This document shows positions 32,693-41,494 of a DNA stretch of 43,005 bases, piece by piece. The stretch is taken from assembly GCF_001591385.1 (NCBI RefSeq), contig NZ_BCUU01000040.1:1-43005 (forward strand). Direction: 5' to 3'. Every line of letters starts with the position of its first letter. Position 1 is the stretch's first letter. The notes under the pieces are model-generated. The model saw only the letters and a program-made list of their open reading frames with translations, made no database searches and was not told the origin of the DNA. The stretch is from Variovorax soli NBRC 106424 (GTDB lineage: Bacteria > Pseudomonadota > Gammaproteobacteria > Burkholderiales > Burkholderiaceae_C). The position numbers and the translations under genes were made by a program.

Positions 32693-33694
32693 TCAGAAGG
32701 GCGCTTCTTCTTCCTCGACCGATTGCGGCGCGCTCGATGCCGGCGCGGCTGCTGCGGCCGCAGCGCCTGCATCGGCCAATGCCGGCGCGCCGATCTCCTG
32801 CTCGCCGCCCAGCGCCTCCAGCAGCGCAGGCAGCAGCTGCCCCAGCTCGCCGGTGGCAATGGCGACGTCGGCGTCGAAGTCGTCCTCCTTCTTGTCCGCG
32901 CCCGGGGCCGCCTTGTCGGTGCCTTCGAGGAACACCAGCTTGCGCAGCTGCATGCCCTCGGTCAGCTCGAAGGAGACGCGGTCGTCCCAGGTCATGGCCA
33001 GGCGGGTGGGGCGCTTGCCGTTCTCGATGTGCTGGCGCACCTCGTCGATGTCCAGCGCGTGCTTGGCATAGCGCACCACCGCCTTCGACTCGTCGGTGGC
33101 CTTGAGTTCGCACTCGCGGTCGATGGTGAATTCGGCCGGCGGCTCCTGGCTGTGCAGCCAGCCCGACATCGCGGCGGCCGGCTCCACCCGGGTGTGGATC
33201 AGCGACACGCCGAAGCCCGAGAGCGCCTGCACCAGGCTGCTCACCACCTCGTCGGCACGCGCGGCGTTGGAGGCATTGACCGCCAGGCGCCGGTTCTCGC
33301 GGTCGATCCAGACCGTCACGCGCGCATGGCGGCTGAAGGCCATGGGCAGCAGCTCGCGGGTGATGTCTTCCTTGAGCTCCTTCTGTTCCTTCTTGCCGGG
33401 CTTGCGGCCGGTGGTGGCCTCGATCTGGGCCACGCGCTCGTCGAGCTTGCGGCGCACCACCGAGCCCGGCAGGGTCTTGGCCTCGATCATGAATTCGAGC
33501 ACCCACTGGCCGTCCACCGATTCGATGAGCGGCCCGTGCTCTTCCCCGCGCGGCGGCACCCAGCCGACCGATTTTTCCTGGCTGGCGCCGCAGGGCGCGA
33601 AGCGCAGCGGCTGCAGCGCTTCTTCCGCGGCCACGAAGTCCTGCGACCAGGCGGGTTCGATGCGATAGACGATGAGATTCTTGAACAAGGACAC
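32693..33694 (-). CDS. rdgC: Recombination-associated protein RdgC
   Basis: 333 aa (E. coli RdgC is 303). Ring-shaped DNA-binding protein that limits RecA loading. N-terminus MSLFKNLIVYRIEPAW and the stretches VGWVPPRG, WVLEFMIEAKTLPGSVVRRKLDERV, and AVVRYAKHALDIDEVRQHIENGKRPTRLAMTW are characteristic. The extra length is a C-terminal Ala-rich, then acidic tail (APASSAPQSVEEEEAPF). Divergent from ilvE across 181 bases. Confidence 0.95.
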   Translation of the reverse strand: MSLFKNLIVYRIEPAWSQDFVAAEEALQPLRFAPCGASQEKSVGWVPPRGEEHGPLIESVDGQWVLEFMIEAKTLPGSVVRRKLDERVAQIEATTGRKPGKKEQKELKEDITRELLPMAFSRHARVTVWIDRENRRLAVNASNAARADEVVSSLVQALSGFGVSLIHTRVEPAAAMSGWLHSQEPPAEFTIDRECELKATDESKAVVRYAKHALDIDEVRQHIENGKRPTRLAMTWDDRVSFELTEGMQLRKLVFLEGTDKAAPGADKKEDDFDADVAIATGELGQLLPALLEALGGEQEIGAPALADAGAAAAAAAPASSAPQSVEEEEAPF

Positions 33695-33830
33695 GGATTC
33701 CCTTTTCTTGCTGACTGACTAGATGACGGGTCCTGGCGGACGGAACCGGCGGGGCGGCAACGGCGGCCCGGCCAAAAAAGGGTCCATTGTCACTGCGCTG
33801 GGGGCCCGGGCGCAGCCGGCGCCCGCCCGG

Positions 33831-33836
33831 TAAAAT
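33831..33836 (+). promoter_or_regulatory. -10-like box upstream of ilvE
   Basis: TAAAAT lies 39 bases before the ilvE ATG, leaving room for a normal leader with AAGGA near the start. No clear -35. Confidence 0.4.
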
Positions 33837-33875
33837 CTCCGCCTTCTCGACCCCCTCCCACCCCAAGGACAAGAC

Positions 33876-34811
33876 ATGAGCGCGCTTCCCTCGATGGCCG
33901 ACCGCGACGGCAAGATCTGGATGGACGGTGAACTCGTGGAATGGCGCGACGCCAGAATCCACGTGCTGAGCCATACGCTGCACTACGGCTGCGGCGCCTT
34001 CGAAGGCGTCCGTGCCTACAACACGGTCAATGGCACCGCCATCTTCCGCCTGGAAGAGCACACCGACCGCCTGTTCAACAGCGCCAAGATCCTGCGCATG
34101 AAGATCCCCTTCAGCAAGGAGCAGCTCAACGAGGCGCAAAAGCAGGTGGTGCGCGCCAACAAGCTCGAAAGCTGCTACCTGCGCCCGCTGGTGTGGATCG
34201 GCTCCGAGAAGCTGGGTGTCTCCCCCAAGGGAAACACCATCCACGCTATGGTCGCCGCCTGGGCCTGGGGCGCCTACCTGGGCGAAGAGGGCATGAAGCG
34301 CGGCATCCGCGTGAAGACCTCCAGCTACACCCGCCACCACGTCAACATCACCATGACGCAGGCCAAGGCGGTGAGCAACTACAGCAACTCCATCCTGGCC
34401 AACATGGAAGCCACCGAAGACGGCTACGACGAGGCCCTGCTGCTCGACTCCGCCGGCTTCGTCTCCGAAGGCGCGGGCGAGAACATCTTCGTGATCAAGG
34501 GCGGCGTGGTCTACACCCCCGACCTGTCGGCCGGCGCGCTCAACGGCATCACCCGCAACACGGTGCTGCACATCTGCAAGGACCTGGGCCTGGAGCTGGT
34601 GCAAAAGCGCATCACCCGCGACGAGGTCTACATCGCCGACGAAGCCTTCTTCACCGGCACCGCGGCAGAAGTGACGCCCATCCGCGAACTCGACCGCGTC
34701 GAGATCGGCAGCGGCTCGCGCGGCCCCATCACCGAGAAGATCCAGAGCGCGTTCTTCGACATCGTGAACGGCCGCAACCCCAAGTACGCCCACTGGCTGA
34801 CGAAGGTCTGA
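33876..34811 (+). CDS. ilvE: Branched-chain amino acid aminotransferase IlvE
   Basis: 311 aa, close to E. coli IlvE (309). Class IV PLP aminotransferase making leucine, isoleucine and valine from their 2-oxo acids. Seen: HTLHYGCGAFEGVRAYN, the PLP lysine K164 in MTQAKAVSNYSNSIL, the class signature EALLLDSAGFVSEGAGENIFVI, ALNGITRNTV, and EAFFTGTAAEVTPIRELD. A CHCC zinc-finger gene follows after eight bases. Confidence 0.96.
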   Translation: MSALPSMADRDGKIWMDGELVEWRDARIHVLSHTLHYGCGAFEGVRAYNTVNGTAIFRLEEHTDRLFNSAKILRMKIPFSKEQLNEAQKQVVRANKLESCYLRPLVWIGSEKLGVSPKGNTIHAMVAAWAWGAYLGEEGMKRGIRVKTSSYTRHHVNITMTQAKAVSNYSNSILANMEATEDGYDEALLLDSAGFVSEGAGENIFVIKGGVVYTPDLSAGALNGITRNTVLHICKDLGLELVQKRITRDEVYIADEAFFTGTAAEVTPIRELDRVEIGSGSRGPITEKIQSAFFDIVNGRNPKYAHWLTKV

Positions 34812-34819
34812 ACAAGAAC

Positions 34820-35029
34820 ATGAACGCAAAAGCCGTTGTCGAACTCCTGGCCAAGGACCTCAACCCACAGGGTGGGGTGTTCTGCCCCAGCCCCAAGGCC
34901 GACATGAAGCTGTGGAACAGCCACCCCAAGGTCTACCTGGACGTGGCCAAGCTTGGAGAAGCCAAGTGCCCTTATTGCGGCACCGTCTACCGGCTCAAGG
35001 TGGGCGAGCATTTTGGCGCCCATCATTGA
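34820..35029 (+). CDS. CHCC-type zinc-finger protein
   Basis: 69 aa. Zf-CHCC family, the bacterial relatives of the NDUFS6 accessory subunit of complex I. The metal ligands visible are Cys in VFCPSP, His in WNSHPKVYLDV, and the C-x2-C pair in AKCPYCGTVYRL. Starts eight bases after ilvE, an arrangement common in beta-proteobacteria. Role in bacteria not established; probably Zn binding. The following glycosyltransferase gene appears to start inside its end. Confidence 0.88.
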   Translation: MNAKAVVELLAKDLNPQGGVFCPSPKADMKLWNSHPKVYLDVAKLGEAKCPYCGTVYRLKVGEHFGAHH

Positions 35030-35921
35030 CCCACTGATCGTCCACGACAACGCGCCGGCGCTGGCGCAGGTCACGGTCATCGTCGTGACTTTCAACAGCG
35101 CGCATTGCCTGCCCGTGCTGGCCCAGGGGTTGGCCGATTGCCCTCACGTCATCATTGTGGACAACGCCAGCGCCGACGGTTGCGCGGCGCTGGCCCGTGA
35201 ACTGCTGCCCCAGGCGCGAGTGATCGAATTGCCCGCCAACCAGGGCTACGGCGCGGCCAACAATGTGGGGATCGCGCAGGCGGACACCCCCTATGTGCTG
35301 TTGCAAAACCCGGATTGCGTGTTCGATGCCGCTGGCATCGCCGAGCTGGTGCGGCTGGCCCAGGCCGATCCATACGCCGCCATGTGGGTGCCGCAACTGC
35401 TGGAGCCCGACGGGCGGCCGCAAATCAATTACGGAATGCCCCGCCATTGGGGTGAGCCGAACTCGATGGGTGCGCAGGGGCCGTTGTGCGTGGGCTACGC
35501 GTGCGCGGCGGCGCTGCTGATGCACCGCGAACGCATGGCCCCGGTGGGCTTCTTCGACCCGCGCTTCTTCCTCTACTACGAAGACGAAGACCTGTGCCTG
35601 CGCGCCTTCAACGCCAAGTTGCCCATCGTCGTGCTGCCATCGGTGCATGTGATCCACCTGTCGCGCAGCTCGGTGCGGGGAGGCCGGCCCTGGAAGGCGG
35701 AATATTGGCGCGGCTGGCATCACGCGCAATCCAAGATCCGCTTCACGGCCAAGCATTTCGGCCGCGCGCAGGGAGAGAGCCTGTTGCGGCGCACGTTGGC
35801 TGTCGAGGTGGCGCACCTGGGCCTGCGCATCGTGCTGGTGTCGCCGCGCCTGGTGGCGCGCGCCTGGGGACGGGTGCGGGGCCTCTTCGCCCTGTGGCGG
35901 CACAAGGATCTACTGGCATGA
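35013..35921 (+). CDS. GT2 glycosyltransferase, rhamnosyltransferase-like
   Basis: 302 aa from TTG 35013, which overlaps the zinc-finger gene by 17 bases. The start is uncertain: no ATG fits, since ATG 34953 would overlap that gene almost fully. GT-A fold: TVIVVTFNSAHCLPVLAQGL, IIVDNASADG, NQGYGAANNVGI and LLQNPDCVFD, where NPD takes the place of DxD as in dTDP-rhamnosyltransferases; then GYACAAALLMHRERM and GFFDPRFFLYYEDEDLCLR with the acidic catalytic cluster. A hydrophobic C-terminus suggests membrane association. Acts in O-antigen or capsule assembly. Confidence 0.87.
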   Translation: MAPIIDPLIVHDNAPALAQVTVIVVTFNSAHCLPVLAQGLADCPHVIIVDNASADGCAALARELLPQARVIELPANQGYGAANNVGIAQADTPYVLLQNPDCVFDAAGIAELVRLAQADPYAAMWVPQLLEPDGRPQINYGMPRHWGEPNSMGAQGPLCVGYACAAALLMHRERMAPVGFFDPRFFLYYEDEDLCLRAFNAKLPIVVLPSVHVIHLSRSSVRGGRPWKAEYWRGWHHAQSKIRFTAKHFGRAQGESLLRRTLAVEVAHLGLRIVLVSPRLVARAWGRVRGLFALWRHKDLLA

Positions 35922-36694
35922 CACGGCGCCTGACGATTGGCGTGCTCACGCTCAACGAGGAGTCGCGCATTGCCGCCTGCCTGCAAAGCGCCGCCTTTGC
36001 CGATGAACTCATCGTAGTGGACAGCGGGAGCACCGACCGCACGGTGGAAATCGCCCGCGCCCACGGCGCCACGGTCCATCTGCATGCAGACTGGAAGGGC
36101 TTCGCCGTGCAGCGAAACCGCCTGCTGCAGCACGCCACAGGCGACTACCTGTTCTTCGTCGATGCCGACGAAGTGATCAGCCCCGAGCTGCGCGACGAGG
36201 TGCAGGCGGTGGTGCGCTCCGGCCTGCCGGGCTCCTGGACGGTGCGCTGGCGCGTGGTCGCCTTTGGCCGCGAGCTGCGTCACTTTCGGGGACAGGCGCC
36301 GGTGCAGCGGCTGTTCCGGCGCGATCAGCTGCAGGGGTTCACGGGGCTGGTGCATGAAACGCCAACGTTCACCCAGCCTGACCTGCCGCGGGCCGACCTG
36401 CGCGGTCCGTTGCTGCACCATTCGCGCGAAACGATCTACGGCAGCCTGAAAAAGCTGGCCCAGTACGTCGCGCTGGGTGCCGAGAAGCGCCGCGCCGCCG
36501 GCAAGGCGGGCGGCATCATGGTCGGATTGCTGATGTCCAGCGTGCTGTTCCTTCGCCTGTATGTGGTCAAGGGCGCCTTTCTGGATGGCGGACCCGGCTT
36601 TCTGTTTTGTTACTTCATCGCGCAGGAGATATTCCTGCGCTATGTCGCGACGCGCTATGACGACCAGGCGCACGCGCCTCATGTCGGACGCTGA
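35918..36694 (+). CDS. GT2 glycosyltransferase, WaaE/KdtX-like (LPS core)
   Basis: 258 aa. ATG 35918 overlaps the preceding stop (ATGA). GT-A fold: IGVLTLNEESRIAACLQSAAFADELIVVDSGSTDRTVEIA, DWKGFAVQRNRLLQHATGDYLFFVDADEVISPEL (DAD metal motif), then LFRRDQLQGFTGLVHE and HHSRETIYGSLKKLAQYVALGAEKR, the latter typical of the WaaE beta-1,4-glucosyltransferase family for LPS inner core. C-terminal hydrophobic stretch (GLLMSSVLFLRLYVVKGAF). Exact sugar not readable. Confidence 0.88.
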   Translation: MTRRLTIGVLTLNEESRIAACLQSAAFADELIVVDSGSTDRTVEIARAHGATVHLHADWKGFAVQRNRLLQHATGDYLFFVDADEVISPELRDEVQAVVRSGLPGSWTVRWRVVAFGRELRHFRGQAPVQRLFRRDQLQGFTGLVHETPTFTQPDLPRADLRGPLLHHSRETIYGSLKKLAQYVALGAEKRRAAGKAGGIMVGLLMSSVLFLRLYVVKGAFLDGGPGFLFCYFIAQEIFLRYVATRYDDQAHAPHVGR

Positions 36695-36696
36695 TC

Positions 36697-37959
36697 TTGC
36701 AAGACCTCGTGACCCCTGATTCCCAACTGTCCTGGCAGCGCGTGGCCAACTTCTGCGCCTTCGCCTTTCCCGCGATGAGTGTCGGTCTTTCCAGTGCTGG
36801 CTATGGGGCGGGCGGCGCCCTGCTGTTGCTGGCGGCGCTGCTGGCCTGCCGGCACTGGATGGGCCTGAAGGCGCGTGACGCCTGGCCGCTGGTGGCGGCC
36901 TTCCTGTTCTTGAGCCTGACCTGGCTGCTGGACGAATTGCGCACCGGGCGTGGCTGGGGGGCGCTGGATCGGCCCGTCAAGTTCGTGCTGATCCTGCCTG
37001 GCCTGTGGTTCCTGATGCGTTTTCCGCCGCGACAGGTCTGGCTGTGGGCGGGCATCGGCGCCGGGGCCATCGTGGCGGGCCTGCGCGCGCTCTATGACTG
37101 CTTCGTGCTGCACATGGAACGCGCCGACGGCCAGATCAACGCCATCCAGTTCGGCAACCTGGGCCTGCTGCTGGCGGCGATGAGCGGCGTGGGGCTGGTG
37201 ATGTGGTGGCCCAGCCACCGCACACGGCTCGCGGGCCTGCTGCTGGCGTTGGGTGTGCCCATGGGCACATTGGCTTCGCTGCTGTCGCAAACGCGCGGCG
37301 GCTGGCTGGCGCTGGCGCTGGCGCTGCCCGTGCTGCTCTACATCGGCTGGCGCTGGCTGGACCGGCGCCGGTTCGGGCTGGCCATGGCGGCGCTGCTGGC
37401 CGGCGCTGTCATCGTGGGCGCGCTGGGTGCGTCGCGGCTGGAAAAGCGCGTCGACGAAGCCACGCAGGAGATCAAGCTGTATGAAGACAAGGGCGTGGCC
37501 GAGAGCTCTGTCGGCCAGCGCCTGGCGCACTGGAAGGCGGCCTGGGCCATGGGCCGCGAACGCCCCCTGCTGGGCTGGTCGCAAGCGGGCTACGCCGCGG
37601 AAAAGGCGCGCATGGTGAATGCCGGGGAGGCACCCGCCTTCATCGAGCCATTCACTCACGTGCACAACGAATTCCTGGACGTCTTCGCCAAGCGCGGCTT
37701 GCTGGGCGTGGTGGCCCTTGTTGCGATGTATGGGGTTACGGCCGGCGTGTTCTGGCCGCGCAACCGCGACCAGGCCGGCCCCGAGCAACTGGGCCTGCGC
37801 GTGGCGGGGCTGCTGCTGCCCGTGGTCTACGCGGGCTGCGGCCTGACGCAGGCCTTCCTCTGGCACAACAGCGGCACCATGTTCTACGTGTTCATGACGG
37901 CGCTGCTGTTTGCTTCGCTGCGAGGCGTGCGGCTGCGGACGGAGGAAGCGGGGCGATAG
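36697..37959 (+). CDS. O-antigen ligase-family membrane protein (WaaL-like)
   Basis: 420 aa, ten or more membrane helices. Start is TTG 36697, two bases after the previous stop (a GTG at 36709 is the alternative). The large periplasmic loop carries the family pattern: VGQRLAHWKAAWAMGRERPLLGW, then THVHNEFLDVFAKRGLLGV with the conserved His. Joins O-antigen to lipid A-core, or polymerises repeats; the two cannot be told apart by sequence alone. Position after a core glycosyltransferase favours ligase. Confidence 0.85.
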   Translation: MQDLVTPDSQLSWQRVANFCAFAFPAMSVGLSSAGYGAGGALLLLAALLACRHWMGLKARDAWPLVAAFLFLSLTWLLDELRTGRGWGALDRPVKFVLILPGLWFLMRFPPRQVWLWAGIGAGAIVAGLRALYDCFVLHMERADGQINAIQFGNLGLLLAAMSGVGLVMWWPSHRTRLAGLLLALGVPMGTLASLLSQTRGGWLALALALPVLLYIGWRWLDRRRFGLAMAALLAGAVIVGALGASRLEKRVDEATQEIKLYEDKGVAESSVGQRLAHWKAAWAMGRERPLLGWSQAGYAAEKARMVNAGEAPAFIEPFTHVHNEFLDVFAKRGLLGVVALVAMYGVTAGVFWPRNRDQAGPEQLGLRVAGLLLPVVYAGCGLTQAFLWHNSGTMFYVFMTALLFASLRGVRLRTEEAGR

Positions 37960-37973
37960 CCCGGGCTTCGGGC
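37959..37973. terminator. Short hairpin between convergent glycan genes
   Basis: GCCCG (37959-37963) and CGGGC (37969-37973) around GGCTT, between the ends of two convergent genes. No T-run; weak. Confidence 0.3.
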
Positions 37974-37977
37974 CGCC

Positions 37978-38895
37978 CTAGCTGCGCCAGCGCAGCAGCA
38001 GCGCCCGCAGGTCGATGCGCCGCTTGTACCAGGACGCCCGGTATTTGTTCAGCAGTTGCTGGCGGCGCAGCGCGGGGTCTTGCCGCAGCGCGTTCAACCG
38101 CTGCTCGTCCCAGTGCAGGCGGCCCAGGTGCTCGGCCTCCTGCGGCACGCTCAGGCCGGCAGGCAGTGCGGCAAAGACCTCGCGCAAGTAGTGCGGCGCC
38201 TGCAGGCTGTGCGGCCAGTAGTGATGCAGGGCATCGCCCAGCGCATGCATCCGCAAGCGCTGTGCGCCCAGCAGCGAGAGCACGATCTGCTCGATGTAGT
38301 TGCGTGGGCGCAGGCGCGGCAGCAACCAGTCGCACAGGCGCAAGGCGTCGTCCAGAAAAGCGGCGGCGTGCTGCGGCGCCAGGCCGATGGCCCCGGCGTT
38401 CCACATGTGCCAGGGGCCGGGCGGGACGCGCCAGGTCTCCAGCAACTGGCCTTGATGGCGCTGCAGAAATTTGAGGTAGCTGGGGAAGAAGCTGGCGGAC
38501 AGCGGTCCTTCATCCACGTGCATGACCATGGCATCGCCCGCCGGTGCAGCCAGGGCGGCGAAGGCCGCATCGGGCAGGGCTCTCCAGCGCGTGTCGCTGT
38601 CGACATAGAGAAAGGGCGCGTCCAGCTGCCGGGCCGCCAGGCGCAGCACTTCCAGCTTGATCCGGTGCACATAGTCCAGCGGGCCGCGCCAGGCCGCGAG
38701 TTGGGCGGAATCCAGGGCATGGACCTGGATCAGCGGATGCACCGGCAAGCGCTCGGGCTGTTCGGCATAGACGCAGATGCGCAGATCGTACCGCTGCGCC
38801 TCGAGCATGAGGTTCAGCGCCGTCAGGATGGACAGGCGCGCCTGGTCGTAGTACTTGAGGGGGCCGTGAACGACGTAGACGATGTGCTGCTGCAT
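37978..38895 (-). CDS. Predicted glycosyltransferase (GT-A fold), family unclear
   Basis: 305 aa. N-terminus MQQHIVYVVHGPLKYYDQARLSILTALN, then RICVYAEQPERL, the DxD-containing FLYVDSDTRWRALPDAAF, MVMHVDEGPLSASFF, WHMWNAGAIGLAPQHAAAFLDD and NYIEQIVLSLL. This order (sugar-nucleotide DxD, then a WNxG acceptor loop) fits a nucleotide-sugar transferase, but I cannot name the family. ATG 38895 is preceded by TATAAA ending six bases upstream; ATG 38925, directly after the upstream stop, would add ten residues. Sits beside O-antigen genes, so surface-glycan assembly is likely. Confidence 0.7.
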   Translation of the reverse strand: MQQHIVYVVHGPLKYYDQARLSILTALNLMLEAQRYDLRICVYAEQPERLPVHPLIQVHALDSAQLAAWRGPLDYVHRIKLEVLRLAARQLDAPFLYVDSDTRWRALPDAAFAALAAPAGDAMVMHVDEGPLSASFFPSYLKFLQRHQGQLLETWRVPPGPWHMWNAGAIGLAPQHAAAFLDDALRLCDWLLPRLRPRNYIEQIVLSLLGAQRLRMHALGDALHHYWPHSLQAPHYLREVFAALPAGLSVPQEAEHLGRLHWDEQRLNALRQDPALRRQQLLNKYRASWYKRRIDLRALLLRWRS

Positions 38896-38907
38896 GGCGC
38901 GTTTATA
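38895..38907 (-). promoter_or_regulatory. -10-like box placed for a leaderless start of the glycosyltransferase gene
   Basis: On the minus strand, TATAAA (complement of 38902-38907) ends six bases before ATG 38895 (spacer CGCGCC). No Shine-Dalgarno sequence. Confidence 0.4.
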
Positions 38908-38925
38908 GCTGCGGGGCGCGCCCAT

Positions 38926-40200
38926 TCAGAGCAGCGTGCCGCCGGCTTTCGGGTCGTCCCTTCGCAGCAGGCCCGACAGGCGCGGTGGGAGCACGGCTTG
39001 CCAGGGGCTGCCGCGCTCCTGCACCAGCCGCAGGCAGAGCAGGGCGATCAGCAGCAGGCTCAGGCCGATCTGCGCGTCCCGCATGCCTGAATTGAAGCTG
39101 CTGCCCATGAGCAGGGTCAGCATGGCCACGAAGCCGATCCGTCCGGTCATGTCCGGGCGCTTCCATGACGCCCAGATGCCGGCCAGCACGATGGCCAGCA
39201 GCGCCACGAAGCCGGGAATGCCGGCCTGCGAACCGATCCACAGGTAGTCGTTGTGGGGCATGTTCTTGTATTGGATGACCGGCGGCGCCCGCTTCTTCCA
39301 CTCCGGGGTCCAGGCGCCAATGCCCAGGCCGGCCACCGGCGCGTCCAGCATCATCTCGCCGGTCAGCTTGTACATGTAGTAGCGCGTGACCCAGCTGTCC
39401 TCCGATTCCAGGCCGGCGCTGGCCTGCTCCACTTCATGGATGCCGGCCGCGAACCTCGCCTTGATCGATTGCGGCAACTGCCACACGCCCACGCCCGCGA
39501 TCAGCACCGCCACCGCCAGGGAGGCGGCCAGCCCGAGCCGGTGGCTGCGGTATTGATGGAAGCATGCGGCAAAGATGCAGGCCAGCATCGCCAGCAACGA
39601 AGTCCTCGACGGCAGGGCCAGGCTCACCACCGCCACCATGAGCGCCGTGACGGCAAAGGCCGGTCCGGCCCAGTGCCACCGCCGCGCATCGCCCAGGTGC
39701 GCCATGCCGAGCACGGCGGCCGCCGCGCCGATGGTGGCGAAAAGCAATGCGTCATTGATCGACTTGTTGCCTTGAATGGAAACGACCGCCCGCCAGATCT
39801 GTGCATCGGGCAGCAGCCCCAGGTGGTGCAGCAGGATCAGCCCCAGGCTGATCACCGACACCAGCAGGAAAGCCCGCAACGCCCAGATGCACTCTTCGCG
39901 CGAGAGGGCCAGGGCCAGCAGCACGGTCACGGCGATGCGCACTGCGTGAAAGAACTCCGTACCGGTTTCCTTGCCGTAGTGCGGCCGGATGGCCAGCACG
40001 ATGAGGGTCCAGGCCAGATAGGCCACGATGGGCCAGAACAGCGGATTGCTTCGCACCCGCTGCGCGCGCTCGCGCCAGTTGCCGCCCACGGACATGGCGA
40101 TCATGAGGAACAGGAAGGCGGCGTAGTTGACGCCCACCGGCATGTAGACCACGAAGCCCCAGAAGGCGGCCGCGTGGCACGCGAGACGAGTACGGAACAT
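38926..40200 (-). CDS. O-antigen ligase/polymerase-family membrane protein (second copy)
   Basis: 424 aa, ten or more membrane helices. Same superfamily as the protein at 36697-37959 but clearly diverged. The periplasmic loop has SWVTRYYMYKLTGEMMLDAP, VAGLGIGAWTPEWKKR and KNMPHNDYLWIGSQAGIPGF with the conserved His-Asn pair. May be an O-antigen polymerase (Wzy) or an O-oligosaccharide transferase for proteins. ATG 40200; TAGAAT ends eight bases upstream. The glycosyltransferase gene follows directly. Confidence 0.83.
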   Translation of the reverse strand: MFRTRLACHAAAFWGFVVYMPVGVNYAAFLFLMIAMSVGGNWRERAQRVRSNPLFWPIVAYLAWTLIVLAIRPHYGKETGTEFFHAVRIAVTVLLALALSREECIWALRAFLLVSVISLGLILLHHLGLLPDAQIWRAVVSIQGNKSINDALLFATIGAAAAVLGMAHLGDARRWHWAGPAFAVTALMVAVVSLALPSRTSLLAMLACIFAACFHQYRSHRLGLAASLAVAVLIAGVGVWQLPQSIKARFAAGIHEVEQASAGLESEDSWVTRYYMYKLTGEMMLDAPVAGLGIGAWTPEWKKRAPPVIQYKNMPHNDYLWIGSQAGIPGFVALLAIVLAGIWASWKRPDMTGRIGFVAMLTLLMGSSFNSGMRDAQIGLSLLLIALLCLRLVQERGSPWQAVLPPRLSGLLRRDDPKAGGTLL

Positions 40201-40214
40201 GGGGCGGGATTCTA
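40200..40214 (-). promoter_or_regulatory. -10-like box close to the start of the second O-antigen ligase-like gene
   Basis: On the minus strand, TAGAAT (complement of 40209-40214) ends eight bases before ATG 40200. No Shine-Dalgarno sequence. Confidence 0.4.
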
Positions 40215-40257
40215 GGGATGCCGCCCCACCGCTGGCTGAACGGCGCGCTGGCCGCCG

Positions 40258-41463
40258 TCAGCGCGGCAGCGTGATGACGAAGCTCGCCCCGCCGCCGGCC
40301 CGCGCCTCGCAGCGCACGCTGCCGCCATGGCGCTCGGCAATGGACTTCACCAGCGCCAGGCCCAGGCCGACGCCGCCTTCGCGCTCGCTGGCGCCGGGCA
40401 GCCGGTAGAAGGGCTCGAAGATGCGCTCGCGCAGCGCCGGCGGCACGCCGGGCCCGCGGTCGCTGACCACCACCTTGGCCTGCCGCCCGTCGGCCTGCAG
40501 CTGCAGGCTGACTTCGCTGGCGCCGCCGTAGCGGCGCGCGTTCTCCAGCAGGTTGCGGATGGCGCGGCGCAAGAGGCGCGGCACGCCGCGCACCGTCAGC
40601 GCATCGGTGTCGGTGCCCTCGGGCACGTCCAGCTCGGCCTCGGTGCGTGCGCATTCCTCGGCCGCCAGGCCCACCAGCTCGACGCTTTCCACCGTGCCCA
40701 TGTCGGCTTCGCGCGCATCGAGGCGGCTGGCCAGCAGGATCTCGTCGATGAGCTGGTCCAGCTCGGCGATGTTGCGCGAGATCTCGGCGCGCGTGACGGC
40801 GCTCGGGTGCTCGCCCATCAGCTCCAGCGCCATGCGGATGCGCGTGAGCGGCGAGCGCAGCTCGTGGCTGGCATTGGCCAGCAGCGACTTGTGCGAGCGC
40901 ACCAGCGTCTCGATGCGCGCGGCGGATTCGTTGAAGCGGGCGGCCAGGTCGGCCACCTCGTCGTCGCCGTCCTGCGCGGCGCGGGCAGAAAGGTCGCCCT
41001 CGCCCCAGCGCTGCACGCTGCGCTGAAGCACCTCCAGCCGCTTGGTCAGGCGCCGCACGATGGGATACACGCCCAGGGCCACGGCCATGCCGACCAGCGC
41101 GATCAGCCAGCCGGGGCCGTAGGGCGTGCGCCACCACGGCGGCGGCGGGCGCCTGCCGTCGGGGCCGGGCGTGTCCTGGCGGCGCGCCATTTCCAGGGTG
41201 AACTTGCGTCCGTCGTCCAGCGACACGTCGAACACGATCTTGTTGCCCGGCACGCGCATGGCCGAGCCGCCGCCGATCTTGCGGTCCTCTTCGTCGGTCA
41301 CGGTGACCACGCGCGGAATCTGCGAGACGCGTTCGCGCTCGTTCTCGATGGCCAGGCGCATCACCCAGCTGGCGGCAAAAGTCAGCACGATCACGCCGCC
41401 GACCACCGCCAGCCAGATGCGCACGTACAGGTGGCGCGAATAGGGATTGAAGAGCTTGGCCAT
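40258..41463 (-). CDS. Sensor histidine kinase (CpxA/RstB-like)
   Basis: 401 aa from ATG 41463, which has AGGAAAG upstream. A GTG/ATG at 41520 in the same frame would overlap the response-regulator gene. Order: first membrane helix (IWLAVVGGVIVLTFAASWVM), a ~100-residue periplasmic domain ending in a Pro/Arg-rich stretch (PDGRRPPPPWWRTPYGP), a second helix (WLIALVGMAVALGVYPIV), HAMP domain, dimerisation domain with the phospho-His in LLANASHELRSPLTRIRM, and the ATPase domain with N-box LRNLLENARRYGG, DRGPGVP and GGVGLGLALVKSI. Partner of the regulator 31 bases upstream. Likely senses envelope conditions. Confidence 0.93.
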   Translation of the reverse strand: MAKLFNPYSRHLYVRIWLAVVGGVIVLTFAASWVMRLAIENERERVSQIPRVVTVTDEEDRKIGGGSAMRVPGNKIVFDVSLDDGRKFTLEMARRQDTPGPDGRRPPPPWWRTPYGPGWLIALVGMAVALGVYPIVRRLTKRLEVLQRSVQRWGEGDLSARAAQDGDDEVADLAARFNESAARIETLVRSHKSLLANASHELRSPLTRIRMALELMGEHPSAVTRAEISRNIAELDQLIDEILLASRLDAREADMGTVESVELVGLAAEECARTEAELDVPEGTDTDALTVRGVPRLLRRAIRNLLENARRYGGASEVSLQLQADGRQAKVVVSDRGPGVPPALRERIFEPFYRLPGASEREGGVGLGLALVKSIAERHGGSVRCEARAGGGASFVITLPR

Positions 41464-41494
41464 CGGCTGCGCTTTCCTGCGTTCGGGGACTTCT

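Noticed and set aside
32400..34829. 809-residue minus-strand open frame across rdgC and ilvE
   Set aside because: It runs through rdgC in another frame and antisense to ilvE. Both real genes have strong family matches.
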